Positions 23,879-33,308 of a stretch of 64,000 nt of DNA are shown here, piece after piece; the stretch's first letter is position 1, and the number at the start of each line of letters is the position of its first letter. The notes beneath the pieces are model-generated. The model saw only the letters and a list, made by a program, of their open reading frames with translations, did not search any database and was not told the DNA's origin. The translations under genes and the position numbers were made by a program. Origin of the DNA: HGM04593 sp045631905 (GTDB lineage: Bacteria; Bacteroidota; Bacteroidia; Bacteroidales; Bacteroidaceae); assembly GCA_045631905.1 (NCBI GenBank), contig JAZQVO010000031.1, forward strand, positions 1-64,000. The letters run 5' to 3'.

Positions 23879-25767
23879 CGTTTTTGCATGAAGGTCAAGT
23901 AAATAAAACGTCGTATGCTACCGGTAAAACGGCACACTTTCCATGCAAGGGGGAACAGTGCAGGCCCGGTTGTCAGTCGCATGCTTGCTTTGTCGTAGGC
24001 TGTGCAACGACCACCTAGTAGCATTATATTTAAAAGTTCTTTCCAAGATAGTTTTTTTGCAAACGCAACACCATCGAAAAGTCCGGCCTCGCAAAGTGGT
24101 TGCAGGTCTATATCTCTGTTTTTTAGTGTGAGTATGTTTTGTGTAGCTTGTATGCACCACTCTTTGAGTATCTGTGATGAGTTAAGGACCTTGCCCGTTA
24201 TCTCTTTGGCAATATGTGTGGCGCAGTTTGTGTTTGCAGTTGTTATGTTGTTCTCCTTGTGTGTGTAACCTTCTTTAAAAAGAGGGAAAATTTCCCCGCT
24301 CTTGTCGCTGTAACCCACCGTGGAGGGGTATGGCGAGGCCGAAAAGTAGTTTTCAACAAGTGTGGTAAGCTCGGTGCTCAGTTCCTGTGCTGTGAAGTAA
24401 CTGTAAAACTCGCCAAATTTCTTGTCGAGCACGTCGCCTCGCACACCGTAGTAGAAAAAGAGTGTCTCTTTGTGTCCCTCCTCTTTTAAGATGCTGTTTA
24501 TCATAAGTCGGGTAGTGCCTAACCAACCGACATCGACCATGGCTGTGTTTTTGCCGTCAAATAGCCCCTCTTGTGCAAAGTAGGCATTGAGTATGGCTCG
24601 CTTCTCGTTGGCTCGCTCCTGTAAGGCTTTAAGGCTGTTGTCGTTGCCAAACATTTTATCGAGAAAGTCTCGCTCTTTCTCCCTGTTATCTATCTTTGTG
24701 TATTCGAAGGTTATGGAGAATCTCTCTTTTACCTCCTCTCGGCTTGTGCCGAGCGAGTTGAGCAGAGCCTCTACGTTCTTCCCTTTCAGCGTTTGCTTGT
24801 CCTGCACGGCGAGGAGCTTCTCGGCTGTGGGGTGTTGCATGTAGGGGAGCAAAAGTGCTTTGCGCGACACGAAAAGATATCTTAGCTCTGTTTCGGGGTA
24901 ATCCTGTTGCATGCACTCGGCAATCTTTTGCAGTATGTAGCTGTCGCGCGACAGGAAATATAGCCGTTTGATGCCACGTTCTTTTGCTTTTTCAAAAACA
25001 AAGCGCACATATGGTATATATGCCGGTGCTACAAAGTCGGCTGCCAGCGTGCTGTAAGCATTGTTACCCTGCTTAATGCGTGCTGTGCGTTGCAACCCTG
25101 CAAGGCACGATAGCTCGTAGCTCTGTTGCCCTCTGTTGTGTGTAAGGGCTTTTTCACTCTCGGTGTACGATGTATTTACAGGGTGTGCCTTTATACCTCT
25201 CTCTCTTGCGCGTTTCACATCGCTCACGGGGTGGTCGCCATAGTGCTCCCACTGTGCGGGGTTTAGGTAACCGCGCACGGTGTCGAACAGAGCTCCCGAC
25301 GACTTACGTGCCCTCTCCTCGCACGACACATATACTTTTTCGTCGCCCGTGAGGCAACCCTCGCGTTGCAGAACACCGGCAAGGAAACGGCTGTCTAAAT
25401 ACATGTCCGAGATAAAACAGACCCTCTTCCCCTCTCTTCGGCATCGCTCTATCACGGCCTTTATAGCGGGGTTTGCGGTGAGGTTGTCGCTCTCGGTCTC
25501 TTTCTCGGCCTCGATAAGTTCGGCAGGGGTGTACTCGCAAAAACTCTCAACCCCCTTGGCACGGTATATGTCGGCGATAGTTATCTCACGCCCATGTGCA
25601 TGTGGTGCTACGAGCCTTTCGGCCATCTTGCGCCATGCTATAAAGCACCCCCTCTTGGCCTCGTTATCTGGGTAAAGGCGGTGTGCAAGCAGGTAGAAGA
25701 TGTTTTCGGGCTTTCCGCATTTGCGCACGAGTACGGTGTCGAATATGTCGAACGACGCGAGGTTCAT
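23875..25767 (-). CDS. HAD-family protein with large C-terminal domain
   Basis: A 630-residue protein. The first 200 residues are a HAD fold: FDIFDTVLVR (D7 as nucleophile, T11), FISDMYLDS (motif II) and YGDHPVSDVKRARERG (motif IV). The position two after the nucleophile is Phe9, not Asp, unlike classical HAD phosphatases. Residues 230-630 form another domain beginning AYIPYVRFVFEKAKERG, with RLYFLSRDSYIL and MVDVGWLGTT. HAD proteins of this length occur in many LPS and capsule loci and are usually unassigned. It could be a phosphatase or a sugar-phosphate-handling enzyme coupled to a second activity. GC-rich compared with the genes either side. Confidence 0.7.
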   Translation of the reverse strand: MNLASFDIFDTVLVRKCGKPENIFYLLAHRLYPDNEAKRGCFIAWRKMAERLVAPHAHGREITIADIYRAKGVESFCEYTPAELIEAEKETESDNLTANPAIKAVIERCRREGKRVCFISDMYLDSRFLAGVLQREGCLTGDEKVYVSCEERARKSSGALFDTVRGYLNPAQWEHYGDHPVSDVKRARERGIKAHPVNTSYTESEKALTHNRGQQSYELSCLAGLQRTARIKQGNNAYSTLAADFVAPAYIPYVRFVFEKAKERGIKRLYFLSRDSYILQKIAECMQQDYPETELRYLFVSRKALLLPYMQHPTAEKLLAVQDKQTLKGKNVEALLNSLGTSREEVKERFSITFEYTKIDNREKERDFLDKMFGNDNSLKALQERANEKRAILNAYFAQEGLFDGKNTAMVDVGWLGTTRLMINSILKEEGHKETLFFYYGVRGDVLDKKFGEFYSYFTAQELSTELTTLVENYFSASPYPSTVGYSDKSGEIFPLFKEGYTHKENNITTANTNCATHIAKEITGKVLNSSQILKEWCIQATQNILTLKNRDIDLQPLCEAGLFDGVAFAKKLSWKELLNIMLLGGRCTAYDKASMRLTTGPALFPLAWKVCRFTGSIRRFIYLTFMQKR

Positions 25768-26756
25768 TTTGCAATAAATTTGTATATTTTTCTAATGAAG
25801 TTAATAGGAAACAAGTTGGCAAACCAAAACAATATACCTTTCTTGTTTAGTACTATATACTTTTTGCTTGGCCTAATTTTTTGCAAACGAACTTTGTGTT
25901 CGTTTGTCAGTTCGGTAGTTGTCAGTGTTGCCTTAAAGTAGTTTTGTAGATATAGAATTCGTAAAAAGGAGGCATATTTGTAGCTCATTTTAAATTTTAT
26001 AGGAAGTATTGACGAAATTCGTCTATAGTTTTCCGATAAAATAATATGCCCAAGAGTGTTAGGCTTGTGCTTCCCGTTCCTTGACACAGAATCGTAGGCC
26101 TTGGGGCAGAAGTAGTAATAACCTTGTTCCTCTACCATTATTATTCTCTTAATGTGGCATAGATAGTTATGCCAAAACATGCCATCTTCCCCACTCCAAA
26201 TATCCTCTTCAAATTTAAGATTGTATTTACGTATAATTTCGGTAGAGAATATTTTACACCAAACTGCCCAATTATATAGTAGATTGTTATCCTCAATATA
26301 TGACGAATGTTTTCTTTCTTCTACTATGTGGTTCTTGTATTTTGTATCGGGGTATAGTGTGTTGTATTTGTCGTTGTTATATCCAACAGTGTAGTATCCT
26401 TGAATTACTTGCGTTTCAATATCGTCGGTATTATATTTGATGAAGTTCTCCAAGTAATTTGGGGTTACATAATCATCGGAATCAATAAATGTTATCCACT
26501 TTGCTGTAACTTGTTCTAATCCCAAATTACGTGCCTTACTCGGACCGCCGTTATGGCTACATATCAGTTTAATTCGTTTGTCCTTTTTGGCATAGTTCCT
26601 GCATATTTCCAAACTATTGTCTGTCGAGCCATCATCGATTAATATTGCTTCGAAATCGCAAAATGTTTGGGCAAGCAAACTTTCCAAACATTTATTAAGG
26701 TATTTGCTTGAATTGTAGACAGGAATTATAACGGATATAAAAGGTTCTTTTTTCAT
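25764..26756 (-). CDS. GT2 family glycosyltransferase
   Basis: A 330-residue GT-A enzyme: FISVIIPVYNSSKYLNKCLE, LIDDGSTDNS, and ITFIDSDDYV as the DxD. The mid-part IWSGEDGMFWHN provides the ED motif expected at the acceptor site. The C-terminal 60 residues are basic and aromatic, likely membrane-bound. It overlaps the HAD gene by four bases. It is notably more AT-rich than the HAD gene it overlaps. Confidence 0.88.
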   Translation of the reverse strand: MKKEPFISVIIPVYNSSKYLNKCLESLLAQTFCDFEAILIDDGSTDNSLEICRNYAKKDKRIKLICSHNGGPSKARNLGLEQVTAKWITFIDSDDYVTPNYLENFIKYNTDDIETQVIQGYYTVGYNNDKYNTLYPDTKYKNHIVEERKHSSYIEDNNLLYNWAVWCKIFSTEIIRKYNLKFEEDIWSGEDGMFWHNYLCHIKRIIMVEEQGYYYFCPKAYDSVSRNGKHKPNTLGHIILSENYRRISSILPIKFKMSYKYASFLRILYLQNYFKATLTTTELTNEHKVRLQKIRPSKKYIVLNKKGILFWFANLFPINFIRKIYKFIAK

Positions 26757-26762
26757 ATATTA

Positions 26763-27827
26763 CTACAATCCTAAAACACTTTTTAGTTTTAAATATGAAA
26801 ACTTGATATTGTATTTTTGTATATCGCGATGTCCTCTTTCGGCTATACGATACCTAAGCTCATCGTTCGATATTAGTTTTATTATACTTTGGGCAAGTGC
26901 GTCAGAGTCTTTAATATTGCAAATCAGTGCGTTCACCTCATCTGTGGCAACCTCTTTATACCCTCGGTTATTGGTGCACACAACAGCCTGACCGCATATC
27001 ATTGCCTCCCCAATTGTTAAACCCCACCCTTCTTGCAAACTTGTAGCAAGGAATATTGATGCTTCGTTGTATATATTGTTGTGTAGTTCTTTGTCGGGTG
27101 TAATGTGGTATGTGTACCATTCGGGTAGTTCGGCCGGTTTTGTTGCCGACCCATACATGGTAACCGTCAGTTCCGGAAATGTCTTTTTTACGTTATTAAG
27201 TGCTTCAAAGCCATATTTACACCCTTTAATTTCTATGGGGCTATACACCATTGCTACTTTATATTTGTTCTTCTCCATTATAGGGATTGTGAGACCGAAG
27301 TAATTGAAATCAAATCCATTTGTAACAACTTCACAGTGCTCCCCTTCTTTGTTTATGATTTCTTTTAACCAATCGGACACTACAATCTTTTTAAGCGGGT
27401 AGTGGTATGTGGAGCGCAGAATTTCATCGGTAACACCGCCCCAGTTTTCGTAGCCTTGAATAAAGTAATATTTATTTTCGGTAGGGTAGTCCTTTACATA
27501 CATAGCGGTGTAGGGCGATGTGCATATGTATATATCGCTTTTTTGCACATGGCGATAGTTGAGCGACAGGGTAAAATGCTCTTTCACACGCTTGTCGAGC
27601 GCGAACCAGCTTTTGCACGAATAACCCTTGAACAGGCGTTGAATGTATCTTATGCAGTTGGTTATTTTAAAGTATAGACTCTTCTTTTTCCAAAACAACG
27701 AACCCGAATAGATAATATTTACCTCGTGCCCGTCGGCAACAAGCCTGTTGGCATATTCGTAGATAACCTTAAAGCCACCGGCTGGGCCATCGGCAGGGTG
27801 TGGGAATATGAAGGAGATTGTGCTCAT
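26763..27827 (-). CDS. GT4-type glycosyltransferase
   Basis: A 354-residue GT-B enzyme: FIFPHPADGPAGGFKVIYEYA carries the N-terminal Gly loop, KIVVSDWLKEII the domain border, and SLQEGWGLTIGEAMICGQAVV the donor site with its EX7E-like glutamates. The motif GYENWGG with YFIQGYE is a feature of rhamnan/WsaF-like glycosyltransferases. It is separated by six bases from the next gene and by one base from the propeller gene before it. The sugar is unknown. Confidence 0.86.
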   Translation of the reverse strand: MSTISFIFPHPADGPAGGFKVIYEYANRLVADGHEVNIIYSGSLFWKKKSLYFKITNCIRYIQRLFKGYSCKSWFALDKRVKEHFTLSLNYRHVQKSDIYICTSPYTAMYVKDYPTENKYYFIQGYENWGGVTDEILRSTYHYPLKKIVVSDWLKEIINKEGEHCEVVTNGFDFNYFGLTIPIMEKNKYKVAMVYSPIEIKGCKYGFEALNNVKKTFPELTVTMYGSATKPAELPEWYTYHITPDKELHNNIYNEASIFLATSLQEGWGLTIGEAMICGQAVVCTNNRGYKEVATDEVNALICNIKDSDALAQSIIKLISNDELRYRIAERGHRDIQKYNIKFSYLKLKSVLGL

Positions 27828-27828
27828 T

Positions 27829-28923
27829 TTAGTTACCTAATTTCTTTACTAATCGTTTCGCGATGAATTGTATTGAACGACGCTTCTTCCTATACAGTAG
27901 TTTGATATATCCGCTAAATGTGGTGTGCTCCCCCTCCGAATTTATTTTCAGGTTTTCAATAGAATCTCCTTCCATCAAACCTATATATGTTTGGAACGAG
28001 TCGTTACCACTGAAATATACCTTGTAGTTTTTGTCTTTTATTATACATGCACGATACAAGCTGTATGCATAGAAAGAACCAGTTGTTGATGGCGATAATA
28101 ATTCGCGAATATATTTGAAATTTATACCATCGTAGCTCTCCCAAATAGTAATATTATTAAAGTCGTAGTTTATTAATATGTACTTGCCGTCTATGAAATT
28201 TACGTCGATGTGCCATGGCATGTTCGATGTTTGGGTAAGCACGCAATCGCTTTTTTTCGCCCAATTACGTCCATCGGTCGATTCGGAGTATGATAGCCCT
28301 CTATATTTGCGCGACTCGCTATTGACATACCACATACGGTATTTCCCGTTACTATAAAGAACCGCAGGGCTTACAACTGCGTTGCCCAAAGCATCACCTT
28401 CGCTTGTGGCAAGGTTTACCAGAACTTCTCTTTCTCCCCATGTTATACCATCTTTACTCTTTTTTCTAACCAATTGCAAATCGTCGTAATAATCGGCCTT
28501 CCCTTTTCTGTGAGTAAAGCGGTACCAGCATTCCAAGTAACCATCTGCATATACAAGATGTGGGTCGGAAAAATAATCGAGTTCTTCTATCTCTTTATTA
28601 TTGAGGTTGTCTATGGGATTCCGAGTAATTTCGCTCCATGTCGTCCCATTGTTCGATACATGTATTGAAGGGCATTCGTTCCTGTCTATATATGGCTTGC
28701 ATAATGGCGAGAACGGAGTTTCTGCCAGCCAATATTTATACCCGTTCCAACCTTCCTTAAAATAGAGTACAGATGGGTGGTATGGGCTGTCGCTTTTATC
28801 AAAAGTCTTTATATCGAGAGGCTTTTGATTATATGGTCTTAATTGTTTGTATTTCCCGTATATTATTACGGTTATCACCAAAAAAATAAGTAGAAATACC
28901 AACGCAATAAATATAAATGACAT
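27829..28923 (-). CDS. Membrane-anchored beta-propeller protein, glycosidase-like
   Basis: A 364-residue protein. Residues 1-22 form a hydrophobic anchor (IFIALVFLLIFLVITVII). The rest shows repeats typical of five-bladed propellers of the GH43/GH32 group: DSPYHPSVLYF, YFSDPHLVYADGYLECWY, VVSPAVLYSNGKYRMWYVN and DVNFIDGKYILINYD. Acidic residues at the start of blades (DS, DP) could be catalytic, but the usual GH43 trio is not certain. Placed amid glycosyltransferases, it may trim or bind the polymer at the outer face of the inner membrane, or may have lost catalysis. Confidence 0.68.
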   Translation of the reverse strand: MSFIFIALVFLLIFLVITVIIYGKYKQLRPYNQKPLDIKTFDKSDSPYHPSVLYFKEGWNGYKYWLAETPFSPLCKPYIDRNECPSIHVSNNGTTWSEITRNPIDNLNNKEIEELDYFSDPHLVYADGYLECWYRFTHRKGKADYYDDLQLVRKKSKDGITWGEREVLVNLATSEGDALGNAVVSPAVLYSNGKYRMWYVNSESRKYRGLSYSESTDGRNWAKKSDCVLTQTSNMPWHIDVNFIDGKYILINYDFNNITIWESYDGINFKYIRELLSPSTTGSFYAYSLYRACIIKDKNYKVYFSGNDSFQTYIGLMEGDSIENLKINSEGEHTTFSGYIKLLYRKKRRSIQFIAKRLVKKLGN

Positions 28924-28932
28924 ATATGCCTT

Positions 28933-30120
28933 TTATTTTGTTACTTCTTCGAACAAGTCGAGCCACTTTTGTGCAATAACCACTTTGTTAAATTTTTTTA
29001 TAGTTTCAATAGCATTTACTCTTAATTTGTGAGCATATTTATCGTCGCTTATTAGCTTTTCAACTTTTTTTATATATTCCTTTTTATTGAAAGGCGAAAC
29101 CAAGCAACCATTAACATCGTTGGTTATAATATCTTTCAGGCTGGTGAAACTATTATAGGCTACCGGTATACAGCCTTTTGACATAGCTTCCATCAATACC
29201 ATAGGCCACCCTTCGGTAGAACTTGTCATGCAGAGTATTGCACCGTTTTTGTAGTATTCATCAGGGTCGCAAGAGCCTGTAAATGTGATATTTGTAAGGT
29301 TCATGTTTTTGGCTTGGGTTTCAAAATGCTTGACATCGCCGCTACCCATTATTATCAACTCCCAATCGGTGTGTTGTGGAGCAAAATCTTTCCAAATATC
29401 TAAAATACGGTCGGTACGTTTCATGTTATATTCGAGCCTGCCACACCATAATATTTTTTTTCCTTTTTCTGTTGTAGCGTTCTCTATTGTGTTTGCCATA
29501 GGGTTGTTTATGGCAATAACATTCTTTATGCTTTTTCTTTTTGTGGCAACCTCAAGGTCGTGTATGAGTGAATCGCTCAAAAGTACCAGTTTGTCGGAAT
29601 CTTCGATTAGCTGATTATAGTAATTAAAATTATAACTTTTTATTTTCTGCTTTGTGTATAAATGATATTTTAAAAACAAAAAACACTCTTTTATCCATGC
29701 AACAGGTTTGTTCTCAACTCTATATTTGTTAAAGAAGTAGCTGTTTAATATATCGACATCGTGTGTTATGGAGAAGTGTAGTGCTGTTATAAACTTAATA
29801 CCCTCTCTATTTTTTATGTCGATGCATAATTGAGTAAGTTCCTTAATGTGTGCATATGGGTTGAGTATGATATTTATATACTCATGTTTAACAATTTCGC
29901 AAAAGTATTTGTGGTTTTCTTCGGATAATAAATTTACGTTGTCGGGTAGTATATATTGTTTCACGTCTCCAAAATAATTGTATTTAGTACCTTGAGGTGA
30001 AACAGAAACTATAGTAATATTGCATTTACCTATCCATTCATTGGTTAAAATAGATAATACTCTTTTAATACCACACATGTATTGTGGTTCCATGTCGTGC
30101 AATGTTATGCAGATGTTCAT
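28933..30120 (-). CDS. GT4 family glycosyltransferase
   Basis: A 395-residue GT-B enzyme. The N-terminal half has MEPQYMCGIKRVLSILTNEW and ITALHFSITHD; the donor half has ILWCGRLEYNMKRTDRIL, ELIIMGSGDVKHFE and SSTEGWPMVLMEAMSKGCIP, the last matching the family's donor-binding loop. It starts after the GT2 gene with a 12-base gap and is one of the most AT-rich genes of the locus. The sugar is unknown. Confidence 0.88.
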   Translation of the reverse strand: MNICITLHDMEPQYMCGIKRVLSILTNEWIGKCNITIVSVSPQGTKYNYFGDVKQYILPDNVNLLSEENHKYFCEIVKHEYINIILNPYAHIKELTQLCIDIKNREGIKFITALHFSITHDVDILNSYFFNKYRVENKPVAWIKECFLFLKYHLYTKQKIKSYNFNYYNQLIEDSDKLVLLSDSLIHDLEVATKRKSIKNVIAINNPMANTIENATTEKGKKILWCGRLEYNMKRTDRILDIWKDFAPQHTDWELIIMGSGDVKHFETQAKNMNLTNITFTGSCDPDEYYKNGAILCMTSSTEGWPMVLMEAMSKGCIPVAYNSFTSLKDIITNDVNGCLVSPFNKKEYIKKVEKLISDDKYAHKLRVNAIETIKKFNKVVIAQKWLDLFEEVTK

Positions 30121-30132
30121 TTTAACTCTCTT

Positions 30133-31080
30133 TTAAAATCGTAGTTTAAATAAAAGGTACCCAACAAATCCTGTATTGAACGAAAACCAGTAATAAAACG
30201 AAACTAATGGTGTAAACGTGAAGTTTCTGTAGTTCTTATGAGCTGACGGGAACAGCCTCATAGCTTTTCTTATGTTGTAACGCAGTAACTCTATTTTGAG
30301 TTTGAGAGCCATGTTTGCAAAATCGTTATGAAAAGTTTGCAGGAGGTCGTGGGATTTAAGGTATTCGTAAATATTTATAATATTCTTTTCTGCCTTTATT
30401 ATAATAGAATTTTCGTTGATTTTTGTAGTAGCATTATCATTTGTCTTGTTGTAAAGATACAAAGTGTTTTTTATATGCCCGTTCTTGGGGTTATGTGCTA
30501 ATAATTGCAATGTTATATATGTATCTTCGCACATTACGGCGTCATCATCTGTATTAATATTGCAACTCTCCCAAAAATCTTTTTTAATAAGTTTGTTCCA
30601 TATATATCCAGGTAGAATATTTCTTAATAGATTGCGTATGTTGGTATGGTTGTTTTCTGATAGTTTTATACAATTATGCTCTATATGTTCTTTATATATC
30701 TCTTTTATGTTGCACCATGCGATGTCTAAATCTTCTTTTAAAGCCTTTTGTGCTAAAAGTTCAAGCATGTTTTCTTCCATGCTGTCATCGCTGTCTGCGA
30801 ATGCAATATAATCTCCTTTTGCGACGGATATAGCTGTGTTGCGTGCATTTACAACACCGCTGTTTTTTTGATGTATTACTTTGAAGCGTGTATCCTTGTT
30901 TGCGTATTTATCGCATATTGCTCCCGAAGAGTCGGTAGAGCCATCATTCACAAGTATAGCCTCCCAATTTGTGTATGTTTGTGCTATAATGGAGTCTAAG
31001 CACTTGCGAATATACTTCTCTGTATTATATACAGGGATAATAATTGACACAATTGGCTTGTTGCCTATGCTACGATCCAT
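30133..31080 (-). CDS. GT2 family glycosyltransferase
   Basis: A 315-residue GT-A enzyme: VSIIIPVYNTEKYIRKCLDSI, LVNDGSTDSS, IAFADSDDSM and, at the acceptor side, CEDTYITLQLL with the ED motif. It is the first gene after the internal promoter at 31220-31251 and its leader carries a long inverted repeat (31104-31208), so it heads the second transcription unit of the locus. The C-terminus is basic with a short hydrophobic end. Confidence 0.88.
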   Translation of the reverse strand: MDRSIGNKPIVSIIIPVYNTEKYIRKCLDSIIAQTYTNWEAILVNDGSTDSSGAICDKYANKDTRFKVIHQKNSGVVNARNTAISVAKGDYIAFADSDDSMEENMLELLAQKALKEDLDIAWCNIKEIYKEHIEHNCIKLSENNHTNIRNLLRNILPGYIWNKLIKKDFWESCNINTDDDAVMCEDTYITLQLLAHNPKNGHIKNTLYLYNKTNDNATTKINENSIIIKAEKNIINIYEYLKSHDLLQTFHNDFANMALKLKIELLRYNIRKAMRLFPSAHKNYRNFTFTPLVSFYYWFSFNTGFVGYLLFKLRF

Positions 31081-31103
31081 GAAACGCGATTATTTTTTTT
31101 GAA

Positions 31104-31208
31104 AACGATGAACGGAGTATGCAACGTTGTATGTTGTAATTTCCTTGTTTTTTTTGAAGCGGTTGTTCCATGCTACAAATATTTGTTGCATACTCCGCAT
31201 TCATCGTT
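31104..31208 (-). promoter_or_regulatory. Long inverted repeat in the leader of the second polysaccharide unit
   Basis: Arms 31104-31125 and 31185-31208 pair over 22 bases with a 2-base bulge (AACGATGAA.. and ..GGAGTATGCAAC), closing a 59-base loop that holds further short complementary runs. It starts just after the start site expected from the promoter at 31220-31251 and ends 23 bases before the GT2 ATG. It could be an attenuator, an mRNA-stability element, or a protein target. No strong U run follows, so simple termination is not favoured. Confidence 0.6.
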
Positions 31209-31219
31209 AAGAGTGGTTG

Positions 31220-31251
31220 CAAATATAATATATTTAATTAGCCTTGTCAAA
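31220..31251 (-). promoter_or_regulatory. Internal promoter of the polysaccharide locus
   Basis: On the minus strand TTTG (31248-31251), 20 bases, TATATTTG (31220-31227): a perfect consensus match in the only large gap of the locus. It would drive the genes from 31080 down to 8971. Confidence 0.72.
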
Positions 31252-31284
31252 TGATTTAGCCATTTATTGCTAAGCGGTCTCTTG

Positions 31285-32187
31285 CTATGCGCCCGGGTGG
31301 CTTTTGTTTGCCAAAATGTTTAGGCAGAAACGGCGCATGAGCATGAGTTTTTGTATAAGTGAGTATCGTGGTGTGAGTTTTGTGTTTTTCCATGGGCTTA
31401 TATTTTTATATTTAAGCCACTCTTCTTTTAATTTGTGCTCACAAGTCAAAACCCATGGTTTAACCCACCCGTTATAATGTATTATGGTTGGTAACTCTCC
31501 ATCTTCTAATAGATTATGCCATTTACTCTTGTGCAGGAAACACTCCTCTTTTTTCTGCATCATCAGTTCTTGGTAATTATACCTGTATTCGAGGTAAAGT
31601 ACTTCGTCGCACAAAATGTAATTAAGAGCATCTTGGTCGGGGAACACGCATTTATCGGCGTTGTTGTATATATACTCGGTAAGCCTGCTTGCCGTGTTGT
31701 TTTTTCTCCAATATTCCAGGTTCATTAATAAAACACCAGAATTAAAATAGGTTTTGTATAGTCCAAGGTTGTTTTGCACCCTTATATCGTCGCTTCTTTG
31801 GTCTTCCACAACCCCGCAGGCGTAGTTTGTTATATCACTATCCCACAACTCTTTAAGTTTGTTTGTGACAATTATGTCGCAATCAAAGTAGAGTACTTTT
31901 GCTTCGTTGTTTATGAGCTTGGGTAGCATAAACCTGAAATATATTGACCTTGGAAAACGGCTTGACACTTTTAATCCTTTAAATTGGTCGCTATCGATGT
32001 TTATAATTGTTACCTTTTGGTTATATATATTGCCGAGGTTTTGAAATTTCTCAATGGTTTCGTGTTTCAACCCTTCTGTCAATATATATATGTTACACTC
32101 CTCGTTTTTGTTATTTTCGAGTATAGACGTCACGCATACACCGCATGGGAATGCGTATTTTTCATCGGCGCAGAGAGCTATATTCAT
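31285..32187 (-). CDS. GT8 family glycosyltransferase
   Basis: A 300-residue retaining GT-A enzyme of family 8 (LPS galactosyl-/glucosyltransferase type). It begins NIALCADEKYAFPCGVCVTSI, and the metal motif is LYFDCDIIVTNKLKELW with DxD. Further marks are YFNSGVLLMNLEYWR, FPDQDALNYILCDEVLYL and HYNGWVKPW, all in the family order. It starts in a 4-base overlap with the pyruvyl transferase gene. Probably adds glucose or galactose from a UDP donor (family knowledge). Confidence 0.92.
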   Translation of the reverse strand: MNIALCADEKYAFPCGVCVTSILENNKNEECNIYILTEGLKHETIEKFQNLGNIYNQKVTIINIDSDQFKGLKVSSRFPRSIYFRFMLPKLINNEAKVLYFDCDIIVTNKLKELWDSDITNYACGVVEDQRSDDIRVQNNLGLYKTYFNSGVLLMNLEYWRKNNTASRLTEYIYNNADKCVFPDQDALNYILCDEVLYLEYRYNYQELMMQKKEECFLHKSKWHNLLEDGELPTIIHYNGWVKPWVLTCEHKLKEEWLKYKNISPWKNTKLTPRYSLIQKLMLMRRFCLNILANKSHPGA

Positions 32188-33308
32188 GCGTTTAATGCTT
32201 CTTTTAAGTAGTTGAGGGATTGTTCCTTTAAACTTTTCAGCTTTTTATTTACCTCTTCCCAGTTTATTTCTTTGTTTGCTATGTTCTCTAACGCATTTAT
32301 ATCGGAGAAACTTCTCTCTTCGAGTCCAAATGTTCTCAAAAGAGAGTCGAAACGTGCATTGCCACGTTCCTTGTTTTTGTATACGATAAACGGTTTGTTG
32401 TATATTATTGAGAATACACAGGCGTGGAACGAATCGGTTATAACAAACTTGGCATCGTGGAACCCGCGCAACCACTCTTCGACAGGTGGTTGTATGCGTT
32501 CCTCTATCGGTGCTGTTTCGTCTTGGTATTTTGAATTTACAAAGAAGGGTTTATATCCTTTTATTTTGGCAACATTGTTTATAAGTCTCTCTTTTTCGTT
32601 GCTTTTGTCGAGTATATAACAAAAGAGTTCTCCGTTGCTCTGTGCTGTGTTTGCATCTTCGAAGAGCTTGCTATATTCCCCCTTTTCTATAAGCATTGTG
32701 GGGTCGAGGACAAAAGTTGCCTCTTTGTCGAACTTCTTTTTGCATAAATTTACACCCGAAATTTCTCTTACAGATACTTTATCGAATTTTCTTAACAGTT
32801 TACCACAATGTTCAGTCTCTTCGTTGTTGTATTCCCACTCTTCGGTGCCAAACGATGCTGCATATGAGAGCCTTTTTACGTTCCACCCTTGGGTAAATTC
32901 CAGAAACACATTGTATAGTTGAGGGCGCGAGGCGGGTGCACGCCATATTTGGTCGCTTCCCACTATGTAAGCATCGAAGTCGCGCTCGCTTATGTTGCTG
33001 AAATCGCTTGTTATTATCCTCTTTATATATTTGTCGATGAATGGGCGTGTGTAGGTGCTCATTATCTTAATGTCGTTCTCTATCTTTGCATCTATCCTCA
33101 CAGGTATGTTTTTATTAAGGATATATCTCATTAAGAATCGTTTGGTGTAGCTCTTGCACTTTGCCCCAAAAGGCATGTGGAAGCCTCTTCTGCGGTCGAT
33201 GAGCGTAGCGTCGTGCCCCATCTCCCGCAAAATGCGTTGCAAGGCGTACGCTTGCAAAATGCCACCATAGTTCTCATTAAGTACTATGGTTATTACTCCA
33301 ATCTTCAT
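32184..33308 (-). CDS. Polysaccharide pyruvyl transferase family protein
   Basis: A 374-residue protein of the CsaB/WcaK family, which transfers a ketal-linked pyruvate from PEP to a sugar. The start GVITIVLNENYGGILQAYALQ is the standard N-terminal motif, then DAYIVGSDQIW, YAASFG and, in the C-terminal half, FVITDSFHACVFSIIYNKPFI with the conserved SFH. A pyruvate group would make the polymer acidic. The gene overlaps both neighbours by four bases (FrhB-like upstream, GT8 downstream); the pair with FrhB-like is a recurrent module in Bacteroidales loci. Confidence 0.9.
   Translation of the reverse strand: MKIGVITIVLNENYGGILQAYALQRILREMGHDATLIDRRRGFHMPFGAKCKSYTKRFLMRYILNKNIPVRIDAKIENDIKIMSTYTRPFIDKYIKRIITSDFSNISERDFDAYIVGSDQIWRAPASRPQLYNVFLEFTQGWNVKRLSYAASFGTEEWEYNNEETEHCGKLLRKFDKVSVREISGVNLCKKKFDKEATFVLDPTMLIEKGEYSKLFEDANTAQSNGELFCYILDKSNEKERLINNVAKIKGYKPFFVNSKYQDETAPIEERIQPPVEEWLRGFHDAKFVITDSFHACVFSIIYNKPFIVYKNKERGNARFDSLLRTFGLEERSFSDINALENIANKEINWEEVNKKLKSLKEQSLNYLKEALNA

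Noticed and set aside
31104..31208. MITE-like mobile element
   Set aside because: The arms could be terminal repeats, but no target-site duplication is visible and the position right after a promoter fits a leader structure better.
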